Made by a program: the position numbers and the translations under genes. DNA of 64,000 bases, from NCBI GenBank assembly GCA_963555705.1, contig OY743172.1, forward strand, positions 20,769,446 to 20,833,445. The letters run 5' to 3'. Below are positions 10,601-21,833 of the stretch, in pieces. Source of the DNA: Ligustrum vulgare. Its lineage: Eukaryota; Streptophyta; Magnoliopsida; Lamiales; Oleaceae. Under the pieces are notes generated by a model. The model was not told the DNA's origin and ran no database searches. It saw only the letters and a program-made list of their open reading frames with translations. Position 1 is the stretch's first letter. Every line of letters begins with the position of its first letter.

Positions 10601-11781
10601 ATCCAACTCCGAAAATTAAATTTACCTGTTTCTTTTACGTATTTTGTTTTCAGTGTAGTTGAAATTGTTTTCTGTTTTGTGTCATCGATATTTGGAATGT
10701 GACATTACGTATTATTTTTTTAAAATGTTGAATAAGTGTACTATTTACTATATAAGCGTGCGGTTTCATTTAATGAATTAAAATTTAAATTAATTGAAAA
10801 ATAAACAATAAAATTATGAAATTTAAATTTGGCGTAAAATTTGGTGTATGTGGTTAGAGAAGAAAAATTGTGTGGTTTTGCACCATTTTGGTGCAAAAAA
10901 TGGTGTTCATGGTTGAAGATGCCCTAAGTATATTTAAGACTACATTTTCAAGCGCAATAGAATAGAAAGTGATATTTTTTTTAAAAAAAACTTAGGGTAA
11001 AAACTATAGAAAAGTTATGGTCATATGTAAAATTATTTTATTGGGAAAATATAGAATAAAAGATAAAATTGAAAAAAAAAACTGATTTTTTAAGAACCCA
11101 TAGCAAAAGGATAGGGGGTGCTTTCGAACGGAATAGATCGAAATTAGGTGTTCTAAGTTCCATTCCAAAAAACTTCGGAATCAAAATGTTGTTCCAAATA
11201 TTGTTCCAAAATTTTCAGAATACACAAACTTCATTCCAAATTGAAATTCAAAAATTTCGAAAATTTCCAATGTTTAATATTTTATCAACATTTATAATAA
11301 TTTTAAGTATACAAAAAAAGAAATTTGGGGAATTGAATGTTTGAGATTAAATGAGTTCAAAATTTCAACTAGTCAAAAAAATATAATTAAAGTTACAAAC
11401 CACAAAAGATAACAAAATAACAACATAACACCTATAAATATATTTAACATAAGTTTTCCTTTCATGATCCAATAAAAATAAAAGTAAACAAGAATAACAA
11501 CGCTATAATTCTTGCATTTTTTATCCTAGAGCTCCACATATATCTAATATTTTTACTTCAAAAATTTATTTTCTAGTAAACAAACAGTGTCACTGCTATG
11601 CTTCAAAATCCAAACCTGATGATCACACAAATAGTGAATAAGTAAAGAAAACTTTATGATACCACAACTGACAAAATATTTTGAATTTTTAATTTAATCT
11701 GAACTTTTTATTATATCTGATGAGAAATATTTTCCACCACCAATTTACCTAACTTAAAATTCTATGCTAAAATTAAAGTGT

Positions 11782-11783
<2 letters not shown>
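10601..11783. other. Intergenic AT-rich sequence
   Basis: Includes a likely Harbinger-type end near 10925 and a stretch at 11110-11340 rich in CATTCC/GGAAT and AAATTTTC motifs that recurs, partly inverted, at 11935-12180. That pattern suggests a decayed fold-back element. No coding sequence recognised. Confidence 0.4.

Positions 11784-11829
<46 letters not shown>
11784..11829. repeat. (CT)n microsatellite
   Basis: Uninterrupted CT dinucleotide repeat of about 23 units. Likely length-polymorphic. Confidence 0.97.
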
Positions 11830-11835
<6 letters not shown>

Positions 11836-12405
11836 ACACTAAGTAAAAGTGTTATCTGATAAATCTCATGTTAATAAAATTTTAATATTATAAATTGTTC
11901 AATAAATTGTTTTCTTAGATTTTATATTATTAATTGTGATGCAAATATAAAAAATTCGGAATTTACTCGGATCAGAAATTTTGGATTGAAATATGTTCGA
12001 ATACTTCAGAAGTCTTTGGATTGGAATTTCGGATTTTTGGAATTTTGAAAGTTGTTCCAATTTCAATCCAATTTTTTCGAAAATTTCCGAATTCGGAAGT
12101 TTCGGATCAGTCAAAATCGAATCTTTTTAGAAAAAATTGAAATGAAATTGAATTTTCCAATCCAACTTGCAACCCAAGTAATGGATAATATACTAATGGA
12201 AAAGAAGGCTTTTCAAAATGTTCCTATCTTATAAAGTTTATTTGAAATTCTAAGTTCAACAACATATTTTTATTATACCCACAAATTAAACATCTACTTT
12301 TTAACCACATATTTATTGAGTTCCACCCGCTTAAAGAGGGGCTTACAATTTTATTTTATCGAGTTGCATAGAATATACTTGTGTTGATTCATTACAAAGA
12401 ATTTG

Positions 12406-14184
12406 TTACTTAAACCATTTCAATGAACTCCTGACGAGTGATCTGATGCTGACCACAAAAAACCCTACTGAATATCCCAAACCGAAGGGAACAGTGTACC
12501 ATGAAATTGTTGACTCCTCCGGTGCCGGTGGCAACATTTCGTCTTGACCTCTGGCGCTTGTTGGATGACAATTTTTTTGCAGTACAGACCCACATAGTTT
12601 TGGATTCCCCTCAAATGAAGTGTTTGAGAATGTATCAAATTGATCACCCTTTTGGAATCTCTCCCTCTAAATCATTGTTTGCCACACTAAAATAAGATAA
12701 GAAATTGAGCTTTTTAAGAGATTCGGGGATCTGGCCTGTGAGATGGTTCCCAGACATGTCCAATTTCTCTAAATTTAAGAGATTGGACAATTCACTTGGA
12801 ATGGTTCCATTGAAGTCATTATCGTTGAGATCCAATTCTTTAAGAAGTTTCAACTTTCCTAATTCTTCCGGAATATTCCCACTCAGACTGTTATTCCCAA
12901 CTTTGATTGCCCTTGGTATGTTGAATAGTCGATTGTACTGGAGGTTGCCGAATAAGAAAGGCAATGCAAAATTACTCAAGTTTGAGTCTGTATCATCTGA
13001 ATCTAAAGCTTTTAGGTTGCCAATTTCGCGAGGAAGTTCTCCTGTGAGGCGATTTCGAGTGATGTTTAGTACAATCAGATTAGGCATACTCCCCAGCCAT
13101 TTTGGAATTGTGCCCGTAATTTGATTGTATGCCAGATTCAGCACTTTGAGTTTCTTCAATTTTCGAATCCAAGAGGGCACTTCGCCTTTGAGTTTGCATC
13201 CACTAAGAGTGAGAACCTCTAGATTTTAGAACCCATTTAGGTGTAATAAATGGTCATTATTTGACACAGGTTCATCATTGAAGCACCTTGACAGGAATAG
13301 AACTGAAAGATTATCGCAGCTCATAAGAATCCTTAAAGCTCCAACAACGTTGGACAGGAAATTGTCGGAAAGTGAGAGATGGGATAATGATTTCAGGTCA
13401 GTCATGCAAGCTGGGATTTCGCCTGTCAACTGGTTATATGCAAAGCGAACTGCAATCAGGGATCTACACAAGCACAGGCTAACCGGAAAGTTCTCCACAA
13501 AGCTGTTGTTCCCAAAATCAATGGCCTCCAGTTTCTGAAGTGGGGAAATATCAAGACCTGCAATTTCTCCTCCCAAATGGTTATTTCGCAGAAGCAGCGT
13601 TTTCAGGCTGGTGCAATTCATCAATGATGGAGGCACAGAGCCATTTAGGCCGTTGGTGTGAAGAATCAGTTGGTTCAAATTTGACAGCAACCCGATATCT
13701 TTAGGAACCTCACATGTCAATTTATTCTCATGGAGATCTATAATGCTAAGATTTAAGAGAAAAGCAATGCTATTGTCGATTGATCCTGTAAACTGGTTGT
13801 TACCTAAAAAGATTTCTCTCAGTGTTTTCACACTGTAAAGATCGTATGGAAGCCATCCTGAGAGAGAATTAAGACCAGCCCTAAAAACTTCCAGCTTAGA
13901 ACATCTTCCAATTCCTTGTGATGTATTGCCACTGAATTTGTTCATGGAGAAATCCAATTTTTTCACCAAACTGGAGGTGATGCAAATAGAGGACGGAAGT
14001 GGACCGGTAAAACTGTTGTTACTAACATTGAAACTGATCAAACGTGGTGCACCACGGAAAAATGGAGACTCGGTCGACCCATTAAACTGATTACTGGATA
14101 GATCTACGGTTCGAATTGAAACAGGCAAGCTGTAGTTTGGTGACCCGAACAGAAGATTATAACTCAAATCAAGTGATTTCAAAT
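12406..14184 (-). pseudogene. RLP-B 3' part: decayed LRR receptor-like protein
   Basis: Paralogue of RLP-A on the same strand, closely similar along its length. From 14184 it reads LRRs starting NLKSLDLSYNLL and continues through the same island region (FALPFLFGNLQYNRLF). At 13223-13225 a TAA replaces the Gln codon found at the matching place in RLP-A (NGF*NLEVL against SGFQNLKIL). Near 12643-12646 one extra base shifts the frame after GEIPKG. The shifted frame restores DQFDTF, a cap with KLCG and KNC, and WYTVPFGLGYSVGFF, ending at TAA 12406-12408. The 5' part lies at 31924-32266 beyond the inserted Tat element. One nonsense, one frameshift and an insertion make it non-functional. Confidence 0.9.
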
Positions 14185-14774
14185 TGATGAAGCAAAAAAT
14201 CGTACCTCTATATTCCGAGCTTGGGCAACAAGCTAGCACGAACTGGAACTTCGAATACCTGCAATAAAGGCGATGAGGTGTGTCCTCGTCGCCCCTCCGA
14301 TGCTTAAGTCAGTAAAGAGGAAAGAAGAATTTATGCAAGAGACTATAAACTGGAAAAATAAGAATTGTATACCTGAATTGTGATTGGGAGCTATGTATTT
14401 ATAGAGGTGTATAGACGAGTTGTAATAGGACTAAAACACATTCATTGGTTGAGTCATGTTAGGAATCATCCTCCTATTATTTAGGGATGAGGTTGTAAAT
14501 CCTAAATAGGATTCCAAAGGGGACGTGTCCTTTTAGGACTTGGAAGGTACGGGTCCCGAAGTTAGACCAAATTATGCCTGGGGATGCGAGAGTTACCCCG
14601 AGCAGAAAGTACCTCGAGGGCATCATGATGTCATTGAAGAAATGTGGATGCTCGGGGAATATGCTACTCGGGGATATATTGCTCGGGGGAGGGGACTACT
14701 TTGCCATCGGCCATCAAGGTTGGGGCATATGTCCATGCTCGTGTTCGAGTAGTGAGCAGAATTATTTTCCATCA
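14185..14774 (-). repeat. Tat 3' LTR
   Basis: 590-bp LTR with TG...CA ends. Minus-strand TATA-like CTATAAATAC lies at about 14395-14405. Just inside the LTR, at 14775-14785, the minus strand is GCGGGGGCCAG, a plausible polypurine tract. It differs from 31334-31923 at about 21 positions. Confidence 0.95.
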
Positions 14775-15000
14775 CTGGCCCCCGCGCATCCATGCTTAAG
14801 CTTTGGAAAAGCGTGGATGCGCAATTGATCTATCATGAGTAAGGCTTGGGGATGACGTGACACCTAAGAGGGTTTCGACATGTGACACATCGTTCTGAAA
14901 CGACGTGACGTTTGGCAGGCCACGTGGGCCATGGATGGATGACAAGTGGCGTAGTTTATGGCTCAGGTCACACGACCGTTGGTATTCGTGCAGATACCCA

Positions 15001-15010
15001 CTATAAATAG
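15001..15010 (+). promoter_or_regulatory. TATA box of the antisense accessory ORF
   Basis: CTATAAATAG on the plus strand, about 155 bp before the ATG at 15164. A G-box-like CCACGTGG lies 80 bp upstream (near 14919). This is an internal promoter facing against the element's own transcription, as expected for the antisense gene of Retand/Grande-type elements. Confidence 0.7.
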
Positions 15011-15163
15011 GGCGTCTCTCCATTTGGCACTTTACTTTTGCTTTTGAGAGTGAAACCGCAGAGTTCGTGCTCGGGGCTTAGGAGTTCGTTCCTTAGTTAA
15101 TCGTCAGTCGAGGTAAGATCTTCGAGCCTTTAAGTTATCAATTTCTGGTCGTTCCTTCAGGAG

Positions 15164-16970
15164 ATGTCTAGCAGCAGCAGTACAGATAGTAATAGTGGTA
15201 GTTCGGATAGCTCTAGTAGCTCGAGTAGTGAGCAGGTTAGGTTGGAGGACATAGGAAATACCATGATCCCTATGGTGGACCCTGTTGATGTCAGGCCCCT
15301 GGCTCTTGGAGATGATGCTGCCCCGCTAACATACCCTGACCTTAGGTGCATATATAAAGAGCACAAGGTTATTGAAGTTGCAAGGGAGTTCGGGTTAATG
15401 CCCAGGTGCGATGTTAGGGCCCCCACCCCCGAGGATAGGATTGTAATAGCCCGGGATGGGGAATTTTTAGTTTATAGGGACTCGTTGAAGGTTGGATTTA
15501 GGTGGCCTTTGCACCCTTTCTTCATAGGGTTTCTGGTCGAGCATTCCATGTGTCCGGGGGAACTAGTGCCTAACGGTTGGAGTATGCTCGTATATTTTTT
15601 CATTGCATGTAGGGTATTAGGAGAAGAGCCCCGACTAGATCTATGTAGGATGGTATTCGAACTAAAATAACTTCCTCATTTCTCATGCTTTGCCTACCTC
15701 TCTAGTCGGGGTAGATTTAAATTACCTAGGATGCCTAGCTCTCTTTGGGGTTGGAAGGAGAGATACTTTTGCGTCACCTCTCAAGAGCCCGGGCATCCCT
15801 TTTGGCCGAGCTGGGTTATGCCTGACACCGCGAAGTTTAATGAGGGTCAGGCTTATTTTGAGGTGTTAGAGCGTGATAGACAATTGCTCGAGGCCCTTGA
15901 GCCTATGGTTGATAATTTGGATGACATGCTCGGGGATGAAGTCCTCGACCTTGCTGGAGTAAGGAACTTCGGGGGTAGGAGGCCAGCCCTTCCTCTTTAC
16001 TATGCCTTTTCACATAGTGCTCGTGCTAATGACTTGTATTTTTTGCAGGAAACACAATGACGTTTGACCCTTCTTCGCTCAAGAACTTCATACAGGGGAA
16101 GTCGGGGGGAGTTGGTGGGAGACCCCCGACCAAGAAGACAAAGAAAAGACCAAGGCATGTGGCCAGTGGACCCGGGGAAGGGTCTAATACATTGCTCAGG
16201 GATGAGGACGCGCAGAACGTTCCTCCCCCTCCTCCTCCTCCTCGTGCATCCCCGATCAATCAGGCCCCTCCTGCAGATGTCATCGATCTTGATGACGACC
16301 CTATACTGGCCGCTTCTCAGGCGCCTGACATCGTTTCAAAGTATAGGAACGAGGTTCCTCCAAGTACATGCATCAAGCACCTCGAAGCGTACTTTACTAA
16401 GGTAACTGATAGTTGAATTTGTTATCTTTATTGCTCGAGCTAACAGAAGATTTTTACGTGCAGGCCCTAAGTATTGCTCAGGGGCTTGCACTTAAGGCCA
16501 TCGACGATGAAGACAAGGTCGAGGGTCTGGGGCGTTCCATTGCACGTCGTGAAATAAGGGTTAGAGAGCTCGAGGATGAACAGAAGAAGATCAAGTTTGA
16601 GCACGAAGCTCTGAAAACAAAGCTCGGGGTGGCATAGGATGAGGCTGAAGAGCTACGGCTTGAGCTTGAGAGAACCCAAAAGGATTTCGAGGAGAAATTG
16701 TCTGCAGCTGAGACTGCTCGTGCTCTAGCAGTTGAAAATTTTAAGAAATCAGCTGAATTCTCTCTCATGCAAGGTGAATACGCCTCAGGCTCGTATAATT
16801 ACGCATTTAAACAGGCCCGAGCTATACTGCGAGTGAAAGGAGCTGAGGCCCGGCCTGAGGATCTTAGGGCCGACCCTGATGTTACAGAAGGCCTCGTCCT
16901 GTCGGAGTCTGAGGACGGGGACGAAGATGGTTCTGGGGACGAGCCCGATGACACGAATGCCCGGAACTGA
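15164..16970 (+). pseudogene. Tat antisense accessory ORF (Transposase_28 / 'putative gypsy type transposon' family), decayed
   Basis: Plus-strand gene inside the minus-strand Tat element. It starts with an acidic, serine-rich N-terminus, then a conserved block (VYRDSLKVGFRWPLHPFF ... LVPNGWSMLVYFF) typical of the plant 'putative gypsy type transposon' domain, then a coiled-coil tail and an acidic end (DGDEDGSGDEPDD). Likely introns: about 15959-16049 (GTAAGG to TTTTTTGCAG) and about 16401-16463 (GTAACT to CGTGCAG). A TAA at 15668-15670 and a TAG at 16635-16637 interrupt otherwise continuous homologous frame, so this copy is dead. The family's function is not established; it occurs in Tat elements and as stand-alone plant genes. 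Confidence 0.75.
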
Positions 16971-17109
16971 ATTTTGTATCTCCACCCTCTTTTTTGTACC
17001 GAACATTACATAATTGAAATATTGTGTTTTGAACATCAATAGTGTACAAGCAGTGATTGTATGAACGATCATTAATTTAAGATCATGCTTGAACCCAACG
17101 ACGGGATTA
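16971..17109 (+). other. 3' region of the antisense ORF
   Basis: Short non-coding stretch after the TGA at 16968-16970. It contains an AT-rich segment that could serve as a polyadenylation region. Confidence 0.35.
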
Positions 17110-17400
17110 ATAATGGACACTATGTACAAACCCCGACGTCTTATGAATAATGAACATTATGTATGTTCCCCGACGATGGTATGAATAATGTACATCAAGT
17201 ACTAACCTCGAGCAAAGCATTAACAATGAACATTTCGTACTAACCCCGAGCATAGGATTAATAATGGACATCAAGTACTAACCCCGAGCATAAGATTAAT
17301 AATGAACATCAAGTAATAACCCCGAACACGGGATTAACAATGAACATTTCATACTAACCCCGAGCAATTGACTAACCCCGATCATCAAGAATCGTAACTA
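17110..17400. repeat. Degenerate ~40-50 bp tandem repeats in Tat 3' region
   Basis: Five to six imperfect copies built on ACTAACCCCGAGCATAGGAT-type sequence followed by TAATGGACATCAAGTA. Such minisatellites are common between the accessory ORF and pol of Tat elements. Non-coding. Confidence 0.8.
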
Positions 17401-17460
17401 TGAAGAAACCGTTATTGATGATGCTCGGGGCTAATCGTTGTGATGCCTGACTCGGGGTCA

Positions 17461-17536
17461 GCTTTTGAATTTCCTGCTCAAGGCTTTGTGTGCTTCCTCG
17501 TAGGGAAGGCTTCGTGTGCTTCTTCGTGGGGAAGGC
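17461..17536. repeat. ~30-bp repeats of Tat, left portion
   Basis: Copies of GTGCTTCCTCGTGGGGAAGG and variants. The array is cut by the nested element and continues at 25717-25885, which is direct evidence that the nested element inserted into a pre-existing tandem array. Confidence 0.85.
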
Positions 17537-19136
17537 TGTAGCGACCAAGAATTTTTACGCGATTAATAATTATTTTAATAGAAAATCGTGTCGCTACTAT
17601 TTCACCCATTTTTATTAAGTTAACGCCACGACGTATTCGTATAGCCAAGTCAAGAAATAATCGAGATCGTTCGATTTTAAATTAAATTTCGAATTTCTAA
17701 AAATATCTCCATTCTCTTGATTTAAAGTATATTAAGTCCAAGTACTTAATTCAATGTTATCCCAATATTTATTTATACAAAAATTATTTTTATTATTGAA
17801 ATTAAGAAAATATATGCAAGCATGAGAGGTTCCATTATATATAATAATTATGAGAATCTTAATTTAATAAATATGGAAAAGTATATGAATGAATTATATA
17901 CTCCATTATATGTAATCATGAAGAGCATAATATTTGTATAAATATGGAAAAGTATATGAATGAATTATATACTCCATTATATGTAATCATGAAGAGCATA
18001 ATATTTGTATAAATATGGAAAAGTATATGAATGAATTATAGACTCCATTATATGTAATCATGAAGAGCATAATATTTGTATAAATATGGAAAAGTATATG
18101 AATGGTTGATAAGATTCCATTATATGTAATCATGAAGAGCATAATATTTGTATAAATATGGAAAAGTATATGAATGGTTGATAAGACTCCATTATATGTA
18201 ATCATGAAGAGCATAATATTTGTATAAATATGGAAAAGTATATGAATGGTTGATAAGACTCCATTATATGTAATCATGAAGAGCATAATATTTGTATAAA
18301 TATGGAAAAGTATATGAATGGTGCTTTACTTTAAGAAAAGGATGTGTTAAAATTAATAGAATTGAATGATTATGTTTACAATATGCCAACTTTATACATC
18401 TATTTAAACCCATCTCTTTTACACACAACTCTACACATATACACTTATTTCCAATCTCTTGACAAAATCCACAAGTAAGAGAAATTCAAGGTGGTCAAGA
18501 AAGTTTTGGTCCATTTACTACTACACTTCATTTTAATCTTTTAAAAGGTAAGTATATCTTATGTTTTTATGAAAAGTAAGTATGTTTTTATGACAAGTAA
18601 GTATATCTTATGTTTTTATGAAAATGTTTGGATCATTGCTATGAAATCAATCTCACAAGATTGTTATGGGTTCCATATGATATGTTTATGATTATGCTAA
18701 GGGGACCGGAGTTTAGTAGCGCTACACATAAGAATTCTTGTCATTTAAGTTCGGTAAAATTCTTGTGTCTCCCTATGTTTATGAGTATTTCGATCCTATC
18801 CTATGTTATGATGAAAATGATCCATATGCTTTCAAAAGAAAATTTATGCTTGGTATACTTACTGGGATTTTATAAATCTCACTCCACGATATTTACCATT
18901 TTCAGATAATTGAAGGTTCGAGGCGGTCAACATGGAAGTGGCAAAAGTGGTTAAGATTGATGAGATAATTATGTTGAACTTTATGTAAGAAAATTATGTT
19001 CTATTTTTATTCACAAATAAAATTATGGGATTCTAATTATTCTTTTGAATAATTTTACATTTCTATTTAAGTCTCGATAATATGATATGAGTCACTTTTA
19101 GTGGCACTCGAATGGTCGAGAATTCGGGTCGTCACA
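17537..19136 (+). repeat. Chromovirus-like 5' LTR (1600 bp)
   Basis: 1600-bp LTR. It contains a 71-72 bp tandem array (17870-18320) and one 49-bp interval of a second repeat near 18550-18620. A short frame at 18628-18909 occurs in both LTRs but has no domain character and is probably not a gene. Confidence 0.93.
17870..18320. repeat. 71-72 bp tandem repeats in 5' LTR
   Basis: Six to seven near-identical units, each starting AATATGGAAAAGTATATGAA, at 17870, 17941, 18012, 18083, 18155, 18227 and 18299. The first periods are 71 bp and the later ones 72 bp. The apparent repetitive protein on the minus strand is an artefact of this array. The same array, equal in length, lies at 23911-24361. Confidence 0.95.
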
Positions 19137-19138
19137 GT

Positions 19139-19151
19139 TGGTATCAGAGCC
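19139..19151 (+). other. Primer-binding site of the chromovirus-like element
   Basis: TGGTATCAGAGCC, complementary to initiator methionine tRNA, two bases after the 5' LTR end. It fixes the plus orientation and distinguishes this element from the Tat host, which uses a TGGCGCC-type site. Confidence 0.9.
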
Positions 19152-19274
19152 AAGAGTTTTAAAAATGATTCTGTAGATTTTTGAAATTTTATTTCTTAAA
19201 AAAAAAAAAAAAAAATTTGAATTTTCACATGTCAAGTATGGTTATGATTTTGAAAAGTATGATGAAATTTGATG

Positions 19275-19330
19275 TGCGAATTTCAAGGACAAAATTCATT
19301 TTAAGCAAGGGAGTTTGTAATGTTCTGAAG
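19275..19330 (+). other. Relic of a second chromovirus 3' end inside the element
   Basis: Only 140 bp after the primer-binding site the sequence reads AATTTCAAGGACAAAATTCA, then TTTTAAGCAAGGGAG and TGTAATGTTCTGAAG. This parallels the element's own 3' junction (AATTTCGAGGACGAAATTAT, a purine tract, then TGTAGCG at 23578). It looks like a polypurine tract plus the start of a related LTR, suggesting the leader is joined directly to the 3' end of another element with gag-pol lost in between. Confidence 0.5.
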
Positions 19331-20759
19331 ATTTTATGGAATATAATTAGTTAGTGATATGATGTTTATATTGATGTCTTTGATAAATTTCTAGAAGTTC
19401 GGGGACTAAAGGAAAATAAGATTTGACGATAAAATTTTATTTGGGTTAATTAGGCCCAATCTTATGTAAAGATGCGAAATGATTAATAATAATTTTTTTT
19501 TTAAAATATTTTAACTCATCACTCTACTATGTCACTCTCCACGTATTGACTCCTCGAACCAGGTATGTTATATGCTTTGCAAGTCATTTACGATTTTATT
19601 AAGACATGTTAAGTATGAAATATTCATATGTTATGAATCTTTAAGTGAAATATACATGTTGAGTATGATATGAATTGATAGAAGCCTAAATTTTAATTTA
19701 TTCATTTTAATGTAGAATCATGAGACATAGAGGATATTGATATGAATTTTGGTTCATATTAAGCTTAGTAAGATTGACTCAATTAGAAATTAAGTTGGGT
19801 TGTAACTTTGGCCCAAAATATATGGAATAATATATTAAACAAACAAAATTGATAATGAATTGTACAATAATTTATCCCTTTATCACTACCTTTGTGTAAA
19901 AACAAGGGAAAAACTGTGGATGGTTATTAGTACTTCCTCTTCAAGTTTCAATTTTCGGTTCAATAATTTATCCCTTTATCACTACCTTTGCTTAAAAGCA
20001 AGGAAAAACTGTGGATGATTATTGGTACCACTCTTCAAGTTTCAATTTTCGGTTCAATAATTTATCCCTTTATCACTACCTTTGCTTAAAAGCAAGAAAA
20101 AACTGTGGATGATTATTGGTACCACTCTTCAAGTTTCAATTTTGAAAAAAAAAAAAAAAAAATATGATTTACGAATGATTTTCAAAATAATCTTTGTCGT
20201 CAAGTTTAGAAATGATGAGCCCTAAATGGACTTTGCATAATTGATTTTAGACATGGCACTAAGTATGAGAAGTCAACAGAAAGGACTAGATAATATTTTC
20301 GAATTATTCATCGTTTAGATTAAACGAGAAATAGAAAGTCAGTTTTATGAAGTTATGATGAGATGTTGAGATTATAAGTGATATGATTTTATTGAGATTT
20401 TTATGAGAAGAATTATGAAGTTGGAGATTTAAAGTTTAGGCTCTTAATTATTGAGAAATAAGGACTTGATATGGTGATATTAGAAATTATGATTTGAAAT
20501 TTCTATGTTGAGGAATTATGAATTGATTTTCTGGAATATTTATGATGATATTGAAGTTTGATGAAATTGTGATCAAATGTACAATTAGTTATTATTGTGA
20601 GTTATGAAGTATGCTTACGATTTGGATAAGTCCAAATTTCAAAGGAAAACTCTGCCTAGAATTTTATCGTTTGGAGTTAAGAGCATAGTATGGTATGCAA
20701 TCACTAAGAGAATTGAAGTTAGACATACAAGTTCATTTACATCACAAACGAGATTTAGT
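19331..20759. other. AT-rich interior of the element, non-coding
   Basis: No gag-pol homology and no convincing reading frame. Possibly derived from the LTR and 3' untranslated parts of chromoviruses. Contains the triplicated repeat listed separately and A-runs near 19198-19215 and 20144-20162. Confidence 0.6.
19865..20143. repeat. Three ~95-bp tandem copies
   Basis: Copies starting CAATAATTTATCCCTTTATC at 19865, 19961 and 20055 (periods 96 and 94 bp), ending in an A-run. The second and third copies are closer to each other than to the first. Confidence 0.92.
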
Positions 20760-20885
20760 AGATGATAACAGAGATATTATTATTTTCTCATAAGGAGAAC
20801 ACACAAGAGTCACCCTAGAAAGGAAATACATGAAAACACGCAAAAGCAAAAGAAAGCAACATGGGAAATTCCTCAAATTGAGAGA

Positions 20886-21095
20886 TGTGTTTCCGGAGTA
20901 GCCGTATCCTACCACCTCTGACCTTTTGAGGAAATAAAGAAACCTTCAAAAAGGTGTGTTTCGAGAGTAAGAATACTCCGTAATCTACCACCTGGAACCT
21001 TTGAGGTACACACAAGATTTAAACATTAAGGAAAATCCTAGGAAATTAGAGGGGTGTCTCGAGAGTAAGAATACTCCGTACTCTACCCCCACCTA
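20886..21095. repeat. Degenerate hairpin-containing repeats 3' of LOG
   Basis: Three related copies lie just beyond the LOG stop. Two contain GAGAGTAAGAATACTCCGTA (near 20965 and 21063, 98 bp apart) and the third contains GGAGTAGCCGTATCC (near 20894). Each can fold into a short stem (GAGTA/TACTC, or a related variant). The flanking CTACCACCT and TTTTGAGG are also shared. They lie in what would be the 3' untranslated region of LOG on the minus strand. Confidence 0.7.
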
Positions 21096-21104
21096 TTCTA
21101 AGAT

Positions 21105-21758
21105 TCATAAAGTTAAGTTTACATTAACCGGACTCCATTTTCGCTTGATTCCCCTTCCTTGCGACCAATCTATCTTAACCCCTGCTGGATCTTGTATTGA
21201 GATATATGACTGCAGCTTATCCAGTAGTTCATCAATAGTAGGAGCAGAAATAAGGAGCCTTCTGGAAAATGGAGAGATGAATCCCTGTTCCACAGCATAA
21301 TCAAGAAAGGTTAACAAGCCATCAAAGAAATTGTTAACATTCAGAAGCCCAATAGGCTTAGTATGGAGATCTAGTTGAGCCCACGAGGTAATGTTAAAGA
21401 TTTCTTCTAAGGTACCAAAACCTCCGGGCAGGGCTATAAAGGAATCAGAACCATATAGCATACAAGTTATGCGTTCATGGATGGATAAGGTTTGAACTTC
21501 ATGCCCTCGTGTTTTTCCTGCAACATCTACCAAAGGGACAGGTATGACACCGATTACTTTTGATTTCTCTGCAAGAGCAGATTGGGAAACACAACCCATT
21601 AGACCACTGCTACCACCCCCATACACAAGAGTGATACCTTTTTCCCCCAGTTTCTTTCCAAGATCTACGGCCGCTTCTAGATAACTGAAGCCTTTCCCCA
21701 CTTTTGATCCACAAAATACACAAATAGTTTTGATCTGTCGAAGTTTTGGTGCTTCCAT
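21105..21758 (-). CDS. Intronless LOG: cytokinin riboside 5'-monophosphate phosphoribohydrolase
   Basis: A 217-residue protein of normal family length. LOG enzymes release active cytokinin bases from their riboside monophosphates in one step in the cytosol and nucleus. Seen: the Rossmann N-terminus (ICVFCGSKVGKG), YGGGSSGLMG at 46-55, the conserved HER (94-96) and the LOG signature PGGFGTLEE at 111-119, including the catalytic Arg and Glu. The C-terminus (PVGLLN-type PIGLLNVNNFF, IDWSQG) most resembles the LOG10-like branch. Plant LOG genes normally have several introns; this frame has none, so it derives from RNA. TTTAAATA at 21834-21841 is a possible TATA box. It lies antisense to the host element's transcription and is undamaged. 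Confidence 0.92.
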   Translation of the reverse strand: MEAPKLRQIKTICVFCGSKVGKGFSYLEAAVDLGKKLGEKGITLVYGGGSSGLMGCVSQSALAEKSKVIGVIPVPLVDVAGKTRGHEVQTLSIHERITCMLYGSDSFIALPGGFGTLEEIFNITSWAQLDLHTKPIGLLNVNNFFDGLLTFLDYAVEQGFISPFSRRLLISAPTIDELLDKLQSYISIQDPAGVKIDWSQGRGIKRKWSPVNVNLTL

Positions 21759-21833
21759 CTTTGATAGTATAGAAGAGAAAACTTACGAAGAAGATGTGAT
21801 TTTGGGATGCCTGAACTATGAAATATGTTTGGC

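Noticed and set aside
17110..17536. CRISPR-like arrays of short repeats
   Set aside because: Imperfect retroelement minisatellites in plant DNA, with variable spacing and no cas genes.
17987..18286. Repetitive 99-aa minus-strand frame (also 24028-24327)
   Set aside because: It is a translation of the 71-72 bp tandem array in the LTR; the repeat period drives the open frame and there is no domain.
18628..18909. 93-aa plus-strand frame in both LTRs (also 25208-25489)
   Set aside because: It lies within the LTR, has no recognisable domain, and the two copies are simply LTR copies, so their conservation says nothing about coding.
21105..21758. Bacterial lysine decarboxylase or a transferred bacterial LOG
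   Set aside because: The sequence has the plant LOG C-terminal features (PIGLLN, IDWS) and composition of the locus; nothing bacterial surrounds it.
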